This document shows, piece after piece, positions 36,882 to 48,549 of a stretch of 64,000 bases of DNA. The notes under the pieces are model-generated. The model saw nothing but the letters and a program-made list of their open reading frames with translations. It did no database searches and was not told the origin of the DNA. The position numbers and the translations under genes are program-made. The stretch comes from Sweltsa coloradensis (lineage: Eukaryota; Arthropoda; Insecta; Plecoptera; Chloroperlidae), in assembly GCA_024449915.1 (NCBI GenBank), contig JAMZAV010000008.1:1798001-1862000 (forward strand). Reading direction: 5' to 3'. Within the stretch, counting starts at the first letter, position 1; each line of letters starts with the position of its first letter.

Positions 36882-37660
36882 TTGGATGAGCGTAGCGAGC
36901 GTAGCGAGCGAAGCGAAGATTCCATTTCACTACACTGGAGAAAAAAATCCGGAATGTTTTTTTTTTTTCTTTTTTTTTTTTTTGTATTTTTGTCTGTTTG
37001 TTAGCACGATTCCGGCTAAACCGATACTCCGATTGCGATGAAATTTTATTGAGACCTTCGAAATCTCTGAACTTAGAACTGCCACGTTTTTTGAGCGCAA
37101 TCGAAAAAAAATTTCTCATAAAAATCGCAATTTTAACGATTTTTTTTCGATTTTGAAAAAATTTCTTCGATTTATAATACCTACACGCTTTGTCCGATTG
37201 TTATGATTTTTTCACAGGACCTTTATTTTATGAATTTATATATTCGTGGAAAATTTAAGCGCAATCGAAAAATTATTTCTCATGAAAATCGCAATTTTAC
37301 GGGGTTTTTCTTTTTTAAAACAATTCTTTGACTTATAACACCTACATGCTTTATCCGATTGTAATGATTTTTTAACAGAACCTTAATTTTATGAATCGAT
37401 ATATTCGTGTGAAATTTGAGCACAATCAAATAATTATTTCTTATGAAAATCGAAATTTTACTATTTTTTTTCTTTTTTAAAATTACGATTAATTAAAAAA
37501 ATTAAAAATTAAAGTTTATTTTTTATTTATTTTTAAATAATTGAAAAAAAATCTTCAACTTAGTAATGATTTTTTCACAGAACAGAAAATCCGCATAACA
37601 CATGGCAGCTCAATGCACCAATTACGCTCATCCAACAACGCGGCGGGACTTAAGCGTTTT
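36882..37660 (+). mobile_element. KK element, copy 1
   Basis: Starts ttggatgagcgtagcgagcg (36882) followed by a short GAGCGTAGC-type iteration. A poly-T tract lies near 36957-36983. Then come three tandem units of ~160 bp marked by ccgatt(g) at 37029, 37194 and 37355. The element ends with tacgctcatccaa (37623-37635), the exact inverse of its start, plus a conserved tail gcggcgggacttaagcgttt. The minus-strand ORF at 36799-37119 (poly-Lys) translates the poly-T. A second complete copy is at 60928-61716 and a fragment at 42475-42790. No transposase is visible. Confidence 0.75.
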
Positions 37661-38489
37661 CCTAGTTACTACATCGCATCCAGTATCTTACGCATTGCAT
37701 TCAATATAGTTACCGTTAAGCCAAGGAAGTGATAATGTTTTATTCCAAGAAACAACACCGCATGCCAACATAGGGCTACTTGATTAAAAGGCAAAAAAGG
37801 AGCCCGCTGGTCATAAAGAAAACTGGTGTTCACAACTTGCTAGAAGTAAAATAATGAACACTAGGAACATTTTCATTTGTGTTTATGACTTTTTGCACAA
37901 AAAGATTTGAATTATAACACAATTTATTGTGAGAATTAATGAAAGTATTAATTAATTTAGATAAAATATAATTTATAATAATATTTGATTCTTATCATGA
38001 TATTAAACTACATAAACAATTTCCAAATGATCAGATAAACAAACCGTAATGAAGAAAATGTTGAGAACTATAGCAAAGTGCACCATCAAATGTGTTGAAT
38101 GTACTCGTATATTCATTCACAGACGTGTATTATGTACACAACAATTCACTTGAACCTCAACCAAGCAGCCACTCCTGAAACGCAAACAGTAATGAACTTC
38201 ACCGCTGTGCACTATAAAGTATAACATATCTTTCTACTTCTCAAAAGAACCATTAAACTCAACTCAGAGTACACTGAACAACCTAAGAACAATCTGCTGC
38301 TATTTAAACTGTCTTATCGACGATAAACCTAATGCAATTACTTATACACAGCAGGCATTGTCCAGTAAACTTAACATCTTTTTCCAAATTACTGAAGATA
38401 TTCACTTTAAGTTATGCAAATAGCGGCAATGAAACTGCAGTAGAAAACATAAGAGCGGGTTTATTCTGAATGAGACGTCTTATAACTGG
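37661..38489. other. AT-rich stretch, nothing recognised
   Basis: No gene or repeat identified. Confidence 0.5.
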
Positions 38490-38580
38490 GCTGGGGAATA
38501 TAGATAGATATAAGATAGATTTTTATTCACTTAGACTAGTGCAGTGTACAAGTACAAGTATAACTCTTTGCAGAGAAAAA
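38490..38580 (-). mobile_element. LINE-like 3' end, second example
   Basis: Imperfect gatagata repeats (38502-38518) followed by tttttattcacttagacta. On the minus strand this is an AATAAAAA-containing end with an ATCT tail, as at 2403-2530. The adjoining 109-codon plus ORF (38470-38799) starts in this tail and shows no motif. Confidence 0.4.
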
Positions 38581-40086
38581 GAATTGTCTATAGTAAATAA
38601 TAACCAAAGTCATAATAATAATGATATACACAGTGTTTATGTTAAAAGTAGAGTAGATACAAAATTATGCCCTATTAGATTAAGAACTCATATAGAAGAA
38701 AGAAAAGTTAAGTTCAGAAATGGTTTTCTGAAAGGGAGAGAGAGAATACAGTTATTAAACCCGTTTTTCATGGTTGTTACCCCTTTTGTCTTCTACTAGT
38801 CCACATAGCAACTTAGAGGCGTTAAAAAAGTATATAGAGGATACAGTATAGTACATATACTGTTCACTTGTGAGTTGTGACGTAGCATTGAACACATGTT
38901 CTATAGTTTCTAACCAGAATAAATTATATTGGAAGGTGTTACCAAGGAATTCGATTGGGCTTTTTTTATTGAAAATAAAATTGATTCGTGCGTTAAGCTG
39001 AGAGCAGAATAAACATTTCAGTCGATTAGTTACTAAGTAAAAACCAAAGAATATTTACATTACCTCACAAATCAAGTGAGTGAAATGAGATGGATAAATG
39101 AGTTCGTAATAATGGATTAGTATCATGTGTACAGGTTAATAAACATTTAAATTAAATATGATTTGCTCCAATCACAATGCATTTATGTTTATGAGTTTGG
39201 GTGTTGAGAAGGAAATCCTACGTATAATATTGTTACTTCAATTCTTAGTATACCTTATTTTATACTTTCGCGACCCGGTATATGACATTGATGAAACAAA
39301 TGAAAATGTCATCAACAGTGGCGGGAAATAGTAAATAATGTTCACCAATACGACGGGACGAAATAACCAAGCCAAACTGAAACATTTTACAATTATTAAC
39401 TCTGTTATTCGTTGCCATCTGGACAATATCAATACGAATTGTCGTTGAAAACCAGCATATCAGTATAGCATATTCAATACTATATTTGATAAGGAACTTT
39501 GAGTACGCATACTGCTTATAGCTTTACTTCAAGATTACGGTAGGCCTACGTCAATCATCATGAACAGTTACTAAAGCGAAACAATACGCTAATATTACTT
39601 ATTCTTCACAATATTAGAAACCAATATAATAATTTAATTATCCCCTCCGAGAAGGAACGTCGACGTACCCGGCACCTCCACCAAAAACAATAAAAATCTT
39701 GACCGAACCCTACTTTAGATAATCTCGTACCCAGGCTTGTCATCAGTTATTATCAAGGTTTGGCTATAAGTAGTCCACCCACATAGGGTTGTGAAAGATG
39801 AGCTAGACCACTAATAAACCATCACGGTATGTTTACTTCATGCTTCCGTACCCTGAACTCTGAAGGCTGGTGGCGTTCTGATGAACCAGGTAGAGAGATG
39901 CCGTGGGGATAGCTGGAGTGTGGGTGAATACTGCCAGCTGGTTGAACTAGCGCATTATGCTAGAGATAGAGAATTCTCTTTCACTGCATGCCTTAGATTT
40001 ATTAACATCATTTCACAAACACAATAAATTATTGTTCTAGCACTTAAATTGTAAAATTAACGAGTATGTGTACGGGTACCAAAAAC
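38581..40086. other. Stretch with an R1 scrap only
   Basis: At 39668-39690 the phrase tacccggcacctccaccaaa is the conserved R1 box in isolation, with no recognisable R1 body around it. No gene supported. Confidence 0.45.
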
Positions 40087-40265
40087 AGGGAGCAAAGCTT
40101 ACGGTTCTAATATTTACCATCTCCATTGGTGGAGGTGCCGAGAGTATAAATATTAATACCTTTAAGCCTCATCCCAGACCCTTCGGGTACCCCAAATTTT
40201 TTTTTATCGACTTTGTTCAAGGCCAATGTAAAAAAATCAAGTTCTGTAAGGATGTTGTTGCCTGG
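40087..40265 (-). mobile_element. R1 repeat copy i, one end
   Basis: Left terminus agggagcaaagctt, then ggtggaggtgccgagag and caaggccaatgtaaaaaaat, after which similarity fades. The right half with the cgtgagacgtgac signature is missing. ORFs on both strands here are repeat translations. Confidence 0.6.
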
Positions 40266-42041
40266 TTGTGGTTCAACAGCTATTATTGACATCCAATTCA
40301 CGTGAGCGGAGACAATCCAATCGGATTGGGCGTAAATGTATAATTGTTCAATTGATGATAAATTTCAATTTTCATCAGAAAATTATTGATTTCATGGCAA
40401 ATTCATCGTAATAACTTTCCTGAAATGTTATCACCCAAAACTATCCTGGATGTAGGTGGTTGTATATTGGCGATGGACACAGGGTAGCACAAATAACTAA
40501 GTGCACTTTCGGTCATCAGAGATAAGTATTATGTATTTCAAATTATGTAGATGTGAGGTTGTCTCGTAAACATGTTGCAACAAGTAAATATTATGTTAGA
40601 CTTGATATGTCACCGACTCTTGTCAACGTATGTTATGATCTTGGCGAAATGATGATGTTACATTTTCTTTGGACAGCTTCAGTATTTTGTGATGTCGTGT
40701 GACGTGAATGGTCTCATTGCGATAAACACAATGGTTGCGAGTTGGACGCAACTTACACAGCTCTTCTCGGTATCTACTATCTACAGTTGTTGGCGCTAAA
40801 CCGTGCGAGGCAGTGCGTATTTGTGGCTGAGGGATATTATCGTATAGTGTATGACATATAATATAAGATTCTTTAAAACTTCAGTGTTAGAAAATATTGA
40901 ATAGTTGCTATTAGCTACAAAAAGTAAGCTCATTTGGAATATTATATTGAAAATCCGATATTATTCCAGTATCGTTATCAATCTGCTTTGACATACGCCT
41001 TTCAGAATTTCACTTTCAAATTTGAATTTATGAAAGATATCAAATGATAGAATGTCAATTTTCCAGATACTTTTCATAAACAAATTTTAAAGAATATGTT
41101 CCTAATTCCATCATTTATAATGATATAATATCGCGGAAAAAGCATGCAATATATAGCATAGTATATCCTACTTCATTTTCCGTGTCGGCAGCTCTAGATC
41201 TGCGCACTATACTTGCTTTAGACTAGCAAATAACTCTAAAGGCAAGATATGCAGACCGCATATCAAGATAAAAGCTCACCCATGTAAATCATACGCCGTA
41301 TCCACGATGGATACGGGCTGGTTTGCATAAATGGAAAGCACATGCACGGTAATGGAAGTGACAATGCGCAAGCGCGTGCCGTCTACGCGCACGACTCGTT
41401 CATAAACTACAGCTCACTTCTCTTCGTTACACGCCGAGGGATAAGACTTACTTGTTCAAACAACAAAAATCAAATAGAAAATACATTAATTAAGTGCTTT
41501 TTTTTTTAACTAGGAGAGCCTCACCTTGTTTAGATAGCTGGTTTCGTTTGTGGTTCACCGGGTCACACAAATGAGTGAGCTATACGTTTATTTGTCTCTG
41601 ATTAAACATTAACAGTATTTAAGTTCTTGCTTGTAATATGAACATAAAATGAACAAATATGGAAGATAACAATAGAAAATATATTATATTAATTTTATAA
41701 ATTAAATAACGATAAAATATTTATAATATACAATACATACAGAAGTTGGTTTTGGAGGCGACATGCAACACAGATAAATTGTACACTGAAAATCATTGAA
41801 AAACTTTTCTTGTATAGCTATATATGAGTAGGTTAACAAAAATTCACATGTAATAATTTAATTTATAAAATATATTGAGTAAACCAAATATTTACTATTG
41901 GTTTCAGTTTCTTTACCCTGTAGCATGTCATCCCTTTCAAATTTCTCGTACGACCCACTCAAGGAAAATGCATGCCCCCTTTTGGATGTTTAACTAAGTA
42001 TTTTGAATTTTGGGTAGTTGTGAGGGGGGAATACCCTATTC
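40266..42041. other. Stretch without a supported gene, with one CpG-rich patch
   Basis: 41160-41440 is richer in CG dinucleotides than its surroundings (gcgcaagcgcgtgccgtc, tacgcgcacgactcg). It could be a promoter-like or unmethylated patch, but no ORF, TATA box or initiator clearly follows. Confidence 0.4.
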
Positions 42042-42175
42042 CAAAGCATTGGCATTGACGACTAGAAAAACTCAAGGAAAACACTTTTAGTAAGAATTTC
42101 CGGTGGCTGGTATCAAAATATCTATCCATGCCGAGTCTCGTGCGTTACGCATGAGAATGACTTGACTAATCCACC
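42042..42175 (-). mobile_element. Degraded SINE fragment
   Basis: The phrase gcattggcattgacgactag and the run of about 80 bases after it parallel the body of the SINE at 3860-3930, with many substitutions. The tRNA-like head is not recognisable. Confidence 0.4.
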
Positions 42176-42470
42176 CTTGTGTCGTGTCGTGTTGTGCATT
42201 CTGTGTGGGTGGTAGGCCTGACTGGCCTGAACCACCTGCACGGTGTGCTCATCTCGTTAGCTTAATAAACACGGAATCAGCGCGCAGTGTTGGTGTTGGT
42301 AGTGGTGTGGGGGTGTAGGCTGCACGCGATGTGTGGTGCGGAGTTTACCATCCACTCACCCACCACAGCGAGGCCACGAGGGGTGTAAGAGGAATTAAAA
42401 TTATATTTGCATTGATTAATGATAAATTAGTCAACAGTAGAAATAATGTTTCTTAAAAGAAGATGTATTT
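42127..42470 (+). repeat. Left copy of a ~320-bp duplicated segment
   Basis: Matches 42823-43145 in order: gactaatcca, gtgttgtgcat, gtgggtggtaggcctg, cacctgcacggtg, agtgttggt, gagtttaccatcca, cacgaggggtgtaa, attgattaatga. The 695-bp offset is constant (gactaatcc at 42163 and 42858). Differences are mainly single-base insertions or deletions rather than substitutions. Confidence 0.85.
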
Positions 42471-42474
42471 AGAT

Positions 42475-42790
42475 GAAAACGCTTAAGTCCCGCCGTTTTT
42501 GGATGACGTAATTGGTGCATTGAGCTGCATGTGTTATGCGAATTTTCGTGTTCTGTGGAAAAATCATTAGTTAAGTTTAAATTTGTTTTAAATAAATTAA
42601 ATTTTATAAAAAATTAACTCATTTTTTAAATTTGTTTTAATTAATCGTAATTGTAAAAAAAAAAAACTTAAAATTGCGATATTTATAAGAAATAATTTCT
42701 CGATTGCGCTAAAATTTAACACGAATATATTAATTCATAAAATTAAGTCTGGAAAAATCATTACATGGATAACACATTGGATAGTCAAGA
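42475..42790 (-). mobile_element. KK element, truncated copy 3
   Basis: Reverse complement of the KK right end: gaaaacgcttaagtcccgcc, then ggatgacgtaattggtgcat, an AT-rich middle, and aaaatcgcaa-type words in inverted form up to about 42760. It lies exactly between the two copies of the 320-bp duplication and lacks the poly-T and left terminal repeat. Confidence 0.65.
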
Positions 42791-42822
42791 ATTTTGTCAA
42801 ATACCGTGTACGATTTATAAAA

Positions 42823-43145
42823 TATCTTCCATGCGTCTCATTACGCAGAGAATGATTGACTAATCCAACCTAGGTGGTGCCGTGTTGTGCATCTTGTGGG
42901 TGGTAGGCCTGAATGCCATGACACCTGCACGGTGTTTTATCATTTTATTAATAAAAACACGGAAATCGCGCGAAGTGTTGGTATTGTAGTGGTTGGTGGG
43001 TGTAGCTGCAGCGATGTTGGCAGAGTTTACCATCCAATCACCCACCGCGCGATAGCCACGAGGGGTGTAAAGGAATAAAATATATTACATTGATTAATGA
43101 AAATACGTCAGCAGTAAAAAAACTGTTCCCTTAAAGAAGAACGTT
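42823..43145 (+). repeat. Right copy of the ~320-bp duplicated segment
   Basis: Second copy of 42127-42470. ORFs at 42860-43078 on both strands are accidental. The many small indels relative to the left copy break any shared frame, arguing against a conserved coding function. Confidence 0.85.
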
Positions 43146-43666
43146 TTAGAAAAACATAATATTTTTTTTTGCAAGTACGTATTATGTTACTCTTTCTGCT
43201 AGAATGCGATATGGTTTCCAGGAGTGTCATTGTAGAATGGAAAAACTACTCAATGTAAACTACTGACACTGTTCTGTAAGAGGTAGGAAATAATAATTGG
43301 AAAGTATTGCAGTCGAGTTGCATAAATGCATCATAAATAATTAATTTGTAATACCTTTCCTAGCAAAATTTAACTTGCTAGTCACAGTCGTTCTGTTACT
43401 TAGTACAGGAACTCTTTCAAATAAAAAACGTATCTTTGCGATTTTTAGTCATATCTACGGTAATCGTATTCTAGTTACTCTGTTGATTTGTGGTATGAGT
43501 AGGCAAGAAGGGTTTCTTAAAACTGAAAGTGGGTGCTGCCCCCCATCCCCCCACCCCCCACTCCTGACCTCGCGTGCGGTGTTCATGCATTACTCCGTCT
43601 GTCTGGGACTCATTTCGACCTCGGCAAACCTTCGTGCCCGCGCTTCCCTCCGGATATGTCGGACAG

Positions 43667-43692
43667 ACAGACAGACAGATAGACAGACAGGT
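43667..43692. repeat. (ACAG)n microsatellite
   Basis: Short cagacagacaga run with one interruption. Similar CAGA words occur in several R1 copies near cgcacagacagacag, so it may mark a decayed R1 remnant. Confidence 0.8.
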
Positions 43693-44060
43693 CGCTCGTC
43701 CCTGTCATTCCGCGGGAGGAAACCTCCATTACCATAACCATTACGCATCACCCTTTCATTGTTAGCAGCTCTGCCTGCGTTGTACAAACTGAGTGACTGT
43801 GTACATACATTATAGGGTTTCATTATAAGGAGACCCGAGTCTACATTGCACTGAATTAACACGTTAAAATTAAAAATACACTTATTTGTTTATAATTATT
43901 TTATACAATATTTTAGAGCTACCCAGGTTGTTTTTTTTTGTCATTATTTTTGTCATTTATTAACTTTATTTTGCTACATTGCTACTTTACAATTATTGTC
44001 ACATAATAATTTACAATTTTGTCTTTTCACATAGACTCAAACACATAATAATATTACAAA

Positions 44061-44228
44061 TTATCCTCTATTTTTAATGATATATTCTCGAAATTTTAGT
44101 TTAAAACTGTTTACATATCTTGTCCCCTTCACATTTGCTGGCAGTTTGTTGTATTCTTATGTTTTTGTCATATTAATTTGTTGTATTCTAGTTGCCCTCT
44201 TAGGAACTTCAAGGTTCAAGTTTTTCGG
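44061..44228 (-). pseudogene. C-terminal end of a LINE reverse transcriptase, degraded
   Basis: On the minus strand a frame runs through NLNLEVPKRATR and, after one in-frame stop, continues EYNKLPANVKGTRYVNSFK and ends at TAA (44063-44061). The pattern 'basic VP…K…R…, then (W/Y)N(K/S)LP..(V/I)K….FK..(L/F)..Y(I/L)' is the hallmark of the last ~60 residues of ORF2 in CR1/Jockey-like non-LTR retrotransposons. The copy is cut off at its 5' side, where another stop lies just upstream, and it cannot be functional. Homology is recognised by motif; the exact clade is not assigned. Confidence 0.6.
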
Positions 44229-47200
44229 CCACACACTATTTTCGTTTCAGCAATGCGTACAAATGCTACATGAAACGTAACATGATAGTATTTAAAATTG
44301 TTTTAATGTAAATGTACATTTCAATTTGAACGAAAACGAATAAATGAAATAATTACTGTTTCAAACTATAACACCATCAAATTATGACAAATTACTGGAC
44401 GTATAATAAACTATTGCAATCATTGATTATTTGGAGCCTAGAGCTACACTGCTAATTTATGAGCAGACAAAATGGATGAACCATCCTACCTATAGAGTCC
44501 AGCTTCATAATTACCACAATTAGCGTGGTTGTGATTTATGTGAGTCTGGCCAAGACCCATATCCATCCACATTGTGTATCGCAAGTCACAACCAACTCCC
44601 ACCATTCACGTATATCAATATAATTTCTCCGTGGAAGATCTTTGATGAATGATGTTTTTAGAAATTCTTTATAACAGTGACCACACATTTTTAGTTTGGC
44701 TAAGTATAGGTTGCCAAATATGTCTCCATCCAGATGTAATCCTTGCATTATTGTCGATCAAAAAATCTTATTTCACAAGATTTACTGGTTATTATTATTA
44801 TCACCCTACAAGCCCCAGTTTCTATTTGATATATTACCTCTGTAATAAATGCTTTGCCCGGTCGACATACCATAACAAATGTGCGTAATTTATGGGTTTG
44901 CAAGCGGACCACACTCTCCTACTATCATAATTTACATTCGAAGTGAGCACTGACCAGGCTTATAATGAAACCACGAATTCGCCGGTGGAAGCCCACACAA
45001 TTTGCCCATGTATTTAGAAGACTCTTGCAGGAAGGTAGGTAACACTAACACAGCGGACAAGATAGGTAATTTCTGCTATAATAGACGTTTAACCTTTTAT
45101 CGAAGGTTACAAAAAGCCTTCCGTTCAATTTGAGGGCGGACACATACACGCATATTGCATGACTACCAACACAACTTATTAACTCTTTAGACAACATACT
45201 TGTTCGCTCCTTATTAAGAGTTACGTATTACAAGAAAACAAAGGCAAATTAACCACGAAAAGATGACGTGCTTTGTTTTTCTTTTACACATATAGATTCA
45301 GCATTATTTTCGCATTTTACTCAGATAGTTGGATGAATAAGTGAGAAGGACAATGCGACACGATGAGAGCTTTAAACTAACTAACCGCTCTTTGTCCGCT
45401 ACTATTCATACCAGTAGCACTAACAAACTAACCGCGATTACGAATTATTGTTCACATTTTATCACGATGTTATTTATTAATTACTTATCTTTATTTCGTA
45501 GATTTTGTACGAAGGGTCATTTTTTAAACGTTACTTAAAGTGGTTCAAATATATTTTTATCACTGAATGCGAGTTTATGATTCAGCTCTTAATACACTAA
45601 GAATATACTACTAAATTAATTCGTACTAGTGGTAAGTCTTTATTAAAACTTAGTAATGAGACTTAAAAAAATAATGTAATGAAAAAATACGAGTATCCCT
45701 TCCACTTTATTTTATTTCTAACTTTTTTGATACAGCCTTGGTAGAAACCAAATTTTACTTTTAAATTGTAGTGTTGCTACAAAAGATTATTTCACATATT
45801 TCCGTGTGTTTATTGTTCGTGTTTATTGAGTGCTGCCGGTGTGAAAAGCCGTGCAGTAATGGTGAGCCAGGTGATAATATAATGATGACCTCCGTGACCG
45901 TAGCTTCTGCGGGTTGGAAATCAGGGGTGAGGAGGATGGGGTAGTAATGGTATAATAGGGTGACTAGGTTTTCAACTCTAACGGATGACATTGCGTGTTG
46001 CGTGTCGATGGAGGGGGGCGGGGGGTAAACAGAAGCATGTGGAAGGTGAAATGTTTTGATGACGACTTGACCTGTTCATCACCACATTTAGTTCAGAATG
46101 GGGTGGGCATCGCCACACCATCTGGCTGATATTACGCGAACCCGAGTAAATAGGTCGTAGGCAACTTGCCCAGGGGAAACTTGCCCCTAGGTAAACGGTC
46201 TAAGGTTGTGTAGGTGTTTGATATGTCTCAATACAGCATTCGCCTTTTGGCTGAGGAATGCCTTGCATTACAACGCAGATGCCTAATAAAGAAACGACGA
46301 CCACACGACAGAAACTAGGGGAATACGTTCTATAGGGAAGTCTTTGGGCTAAAAGTTCTTTAAACCATTTATTGGATAACTTTTTTATGATCATGGAAGA
46401 ATTGTTTAATAAAACAAACATATTTTCAAATGTGATATTGTTTAATTGTTTTTTGTAAATATTATATCGAAAACACGGTTCTGGGTATAATCATTTAGGA
46501 GAGTTGGCCAAGTGACATTACAAAGATTGTTTGTCTTAGACTTACACACCCTTTTAAAGTGGAAAGTACGTATGAAAATTTGTTTTTACAATCTCGTTTC
46601 CCATAGTTTATGACACAATGTTTGAAGGTATTCAGTGCTTTAATATGAAATTAAGCAATATCCAATCAATGAATCAATGCACCAAACGGTCCAGCGGAGG
46701 TCGATTGTGCTATGGGTGCCTGGTTTTATAATCGGTGACATTTTAAGAAATGCAGCCTGTTAGCAACCAATCATCATAGTTAATTTATGTGCGTTCGTTT
46801 TCAGTGGCCCTTTCAAAACCGAAACCCCCTCGATACCTTAACCTTAAAATAAGCTGAATGCGAAGTGGTTTCAGCTGTCTTGAGCTTTCTAGGTTGATAA
46901 CATGCAGAGCCTCTAGCGCTGTCAGTTGATTATAGACCAATTGAGTCAAAAAGAAAAAGTTGAGCTATGGCTACCTCTTTATTCGGTTAATTCGCGCCTT
47001 GCAGACTCTCCTGACCATATGATTCAGATAATAACATGTTATCTCGGGCGATTTATTTGAAATTCTGCATCGAATGCATTATTTAAGCATCGAGTCATTT
47101 CAAAAACAAATATAATGCGTTCAGGAGTGACAGTTAGAGCAAGGTTAACGTTTCGTTTCTTTACCAATGGGAAGAGCAATACTTTCAAATCACCGTGTTT

Positions 47201-47750
47201 TGCATAGAGATAATTGGATTAAAAAGAAATCTTATGCAGTACATACCCGAAAGGCCCAACTCTTAAATCACATAATTTACCATTATTCTGTGTGGGCTTG
47301 TCTTTTCCACAAAAATCTCTCAATCATGTTAATTTTGTGATTGAAAATGTAGTAATTATCTTCTGGTTTTTGCAGTGTAAGTGCCCTACGCCTACTTACG
47401 AATGCACTTTAAGAGTACCACGGCTATCGCGTAGAAAATATGAATCTGACAATAATCAGGGCGATTGCAAAATCAAAACAGGATTATATATACAATAACA
47501 CGTATAGAAAAACATTTGCACATTTTTCTCTCGTCTAGACTGTTTGAATTAAATTATAGGGAACGTGCTTTTATAAAATATTTTTATACAACCTATTTAG
47601 TTTATACTCACATCTTTTTCGAAAACCATTTCCGCGTTCTCAAAACACAACGTGCTGTTTAGTTCGGTCAAAAGTACGTTATAATAAAATAGAAGTATAT
47701 ACAATGAAGTTCGAGATCAACAGAACGCCGAAGAAGAATATACAAAAACA
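44229..47750. other. Long stretch without a supported gene
   Basis: A 70-codon minus ORF at 44536-44748 (…LPRRNYIDIREWWELV…) looks slightly protein-like but matches nothing I know. G-rich patch near 46012-46028. Otherwise only AT-rich sequence. Confidence 0.45.
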
Positions 47751-47751
47751 A

Positions 47752-48045
47752 AATCGCAGCAAGTTGATGATTTTGGTGGTGGTGCCGGGTAAGCTCACAT
47801 TGGGGTTCGCCTCTTTGCGCATTCAAAATGGTGGAGGCGCCGGGTTGTAAATTTTCAAACTTTCTAGGGGGGGGGGGGGCTATCCAGCACTCCCCCTTTA
47901 TACGCAGGTCACTAAAAGCTTTCTGTAGCATCCTTGTTGGACTTATCATTCGGTTCTTAACGTGAGACGTGACACACGCACAGACAGACAGACGGTCAGA
48001 CAGAAAAAGTGATGCTTGGGACGAGCGTTGATCCCATAGGATGAT
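47752..48045 (-). mobile_element. R1 repeat copy k, with doubled conserved box
   Basis: The conserved box occurs twice, ggtggtggtgccgggt at 47774 and ggtggaggcgccgggt at 47831. They are followed by a G-run, the cgtgagacgtgacacacgca signature and cagacagacagacgg. The 166-codon minus ORF (47668-48168), the longest in the window, is a translation of this repeat with low-complexity proline runs and is not called as a gene. Confidence 0.65.
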
Positions 48046-48195
48046 ACATAATGTTTTTGAGGGGGGAGAGGGGGAGGGACTATCACCAACTATTTTTTTT
48101 GCATCCTTCTTCAACAATCTGTTGATTAAGTATAGCTTTACTCTCAATTTTGAAAACAACATACCCAATACAATTATATATATGTATAGTTTTTT

Positions 48196-48440
48196 CCCGT
48201 AGGAAGCCTGTCCTATAGTGCAGTGCGGCCAGTGCCCCTCTTCAGGTGTCTAACTATATAGGTATGTTGCGGATAGGACTATTAGGAAGGGATGTCCGTA
48301 AGATGTTTAAGAGGACTCAATCCCTTGCATTCGCATTAACGACTGAGGGAAACCTTGGAAAAAACCTTCAGTCAGGATTGTCGGTCTCGACTGGATTTAA
48401 ACCCTGGACCTCCCGAATCAGAGTCGCGTTTAGCCCTATA
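48196..48440 (-). mobile_element. tRNA-derived SINE, copy 2
   Basis: Same body as the SINE at 3727-3990, same orientation (cctcttcaggtg, gataggac, ggatgtccg, aagaggactcaatcccttgc, ttaacgactgag). The tRNA-like head is decayed here (ctggatttaaaccctgg in place of the T-arm), so this copy should no longer have an internal promoter. Confidence 0.7.
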
Positions 48441-48549
48441 ACTTTCTCAACCTCATTATGTTATTTTGTTCTTCGGTATCAGAAACGACTGGGCATGTAT
48501 TACAATAGAATGTTCCTAAGACGTACAACATGCATTTACTATATTATTA

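Noticed and set aside
36799..37119. Lysine-rich ORF, with a similar one at 60861-61163
   Set aside because: Both are minus-strand translations of the KK poly-T tract and adjoining repeat; similarity of the two proteins reflects repeat homology, not a conserved gene.
36882..37660. Helitron identity for KK elements
   Set aside because: Copy 1 ends near a CTAG, as Helitrons do, but copy 2 ends CTAT and the elements have terminal inverted repeats, which Helitrons lack.
47668..48168. Longest ORF in the window (166 codons, minus strand)
   Set aside because: It runs through R1 copy k, is proline/serine low-complexity where it crosses G-runs, and its middle is the translation of the family signature seen in other copies.
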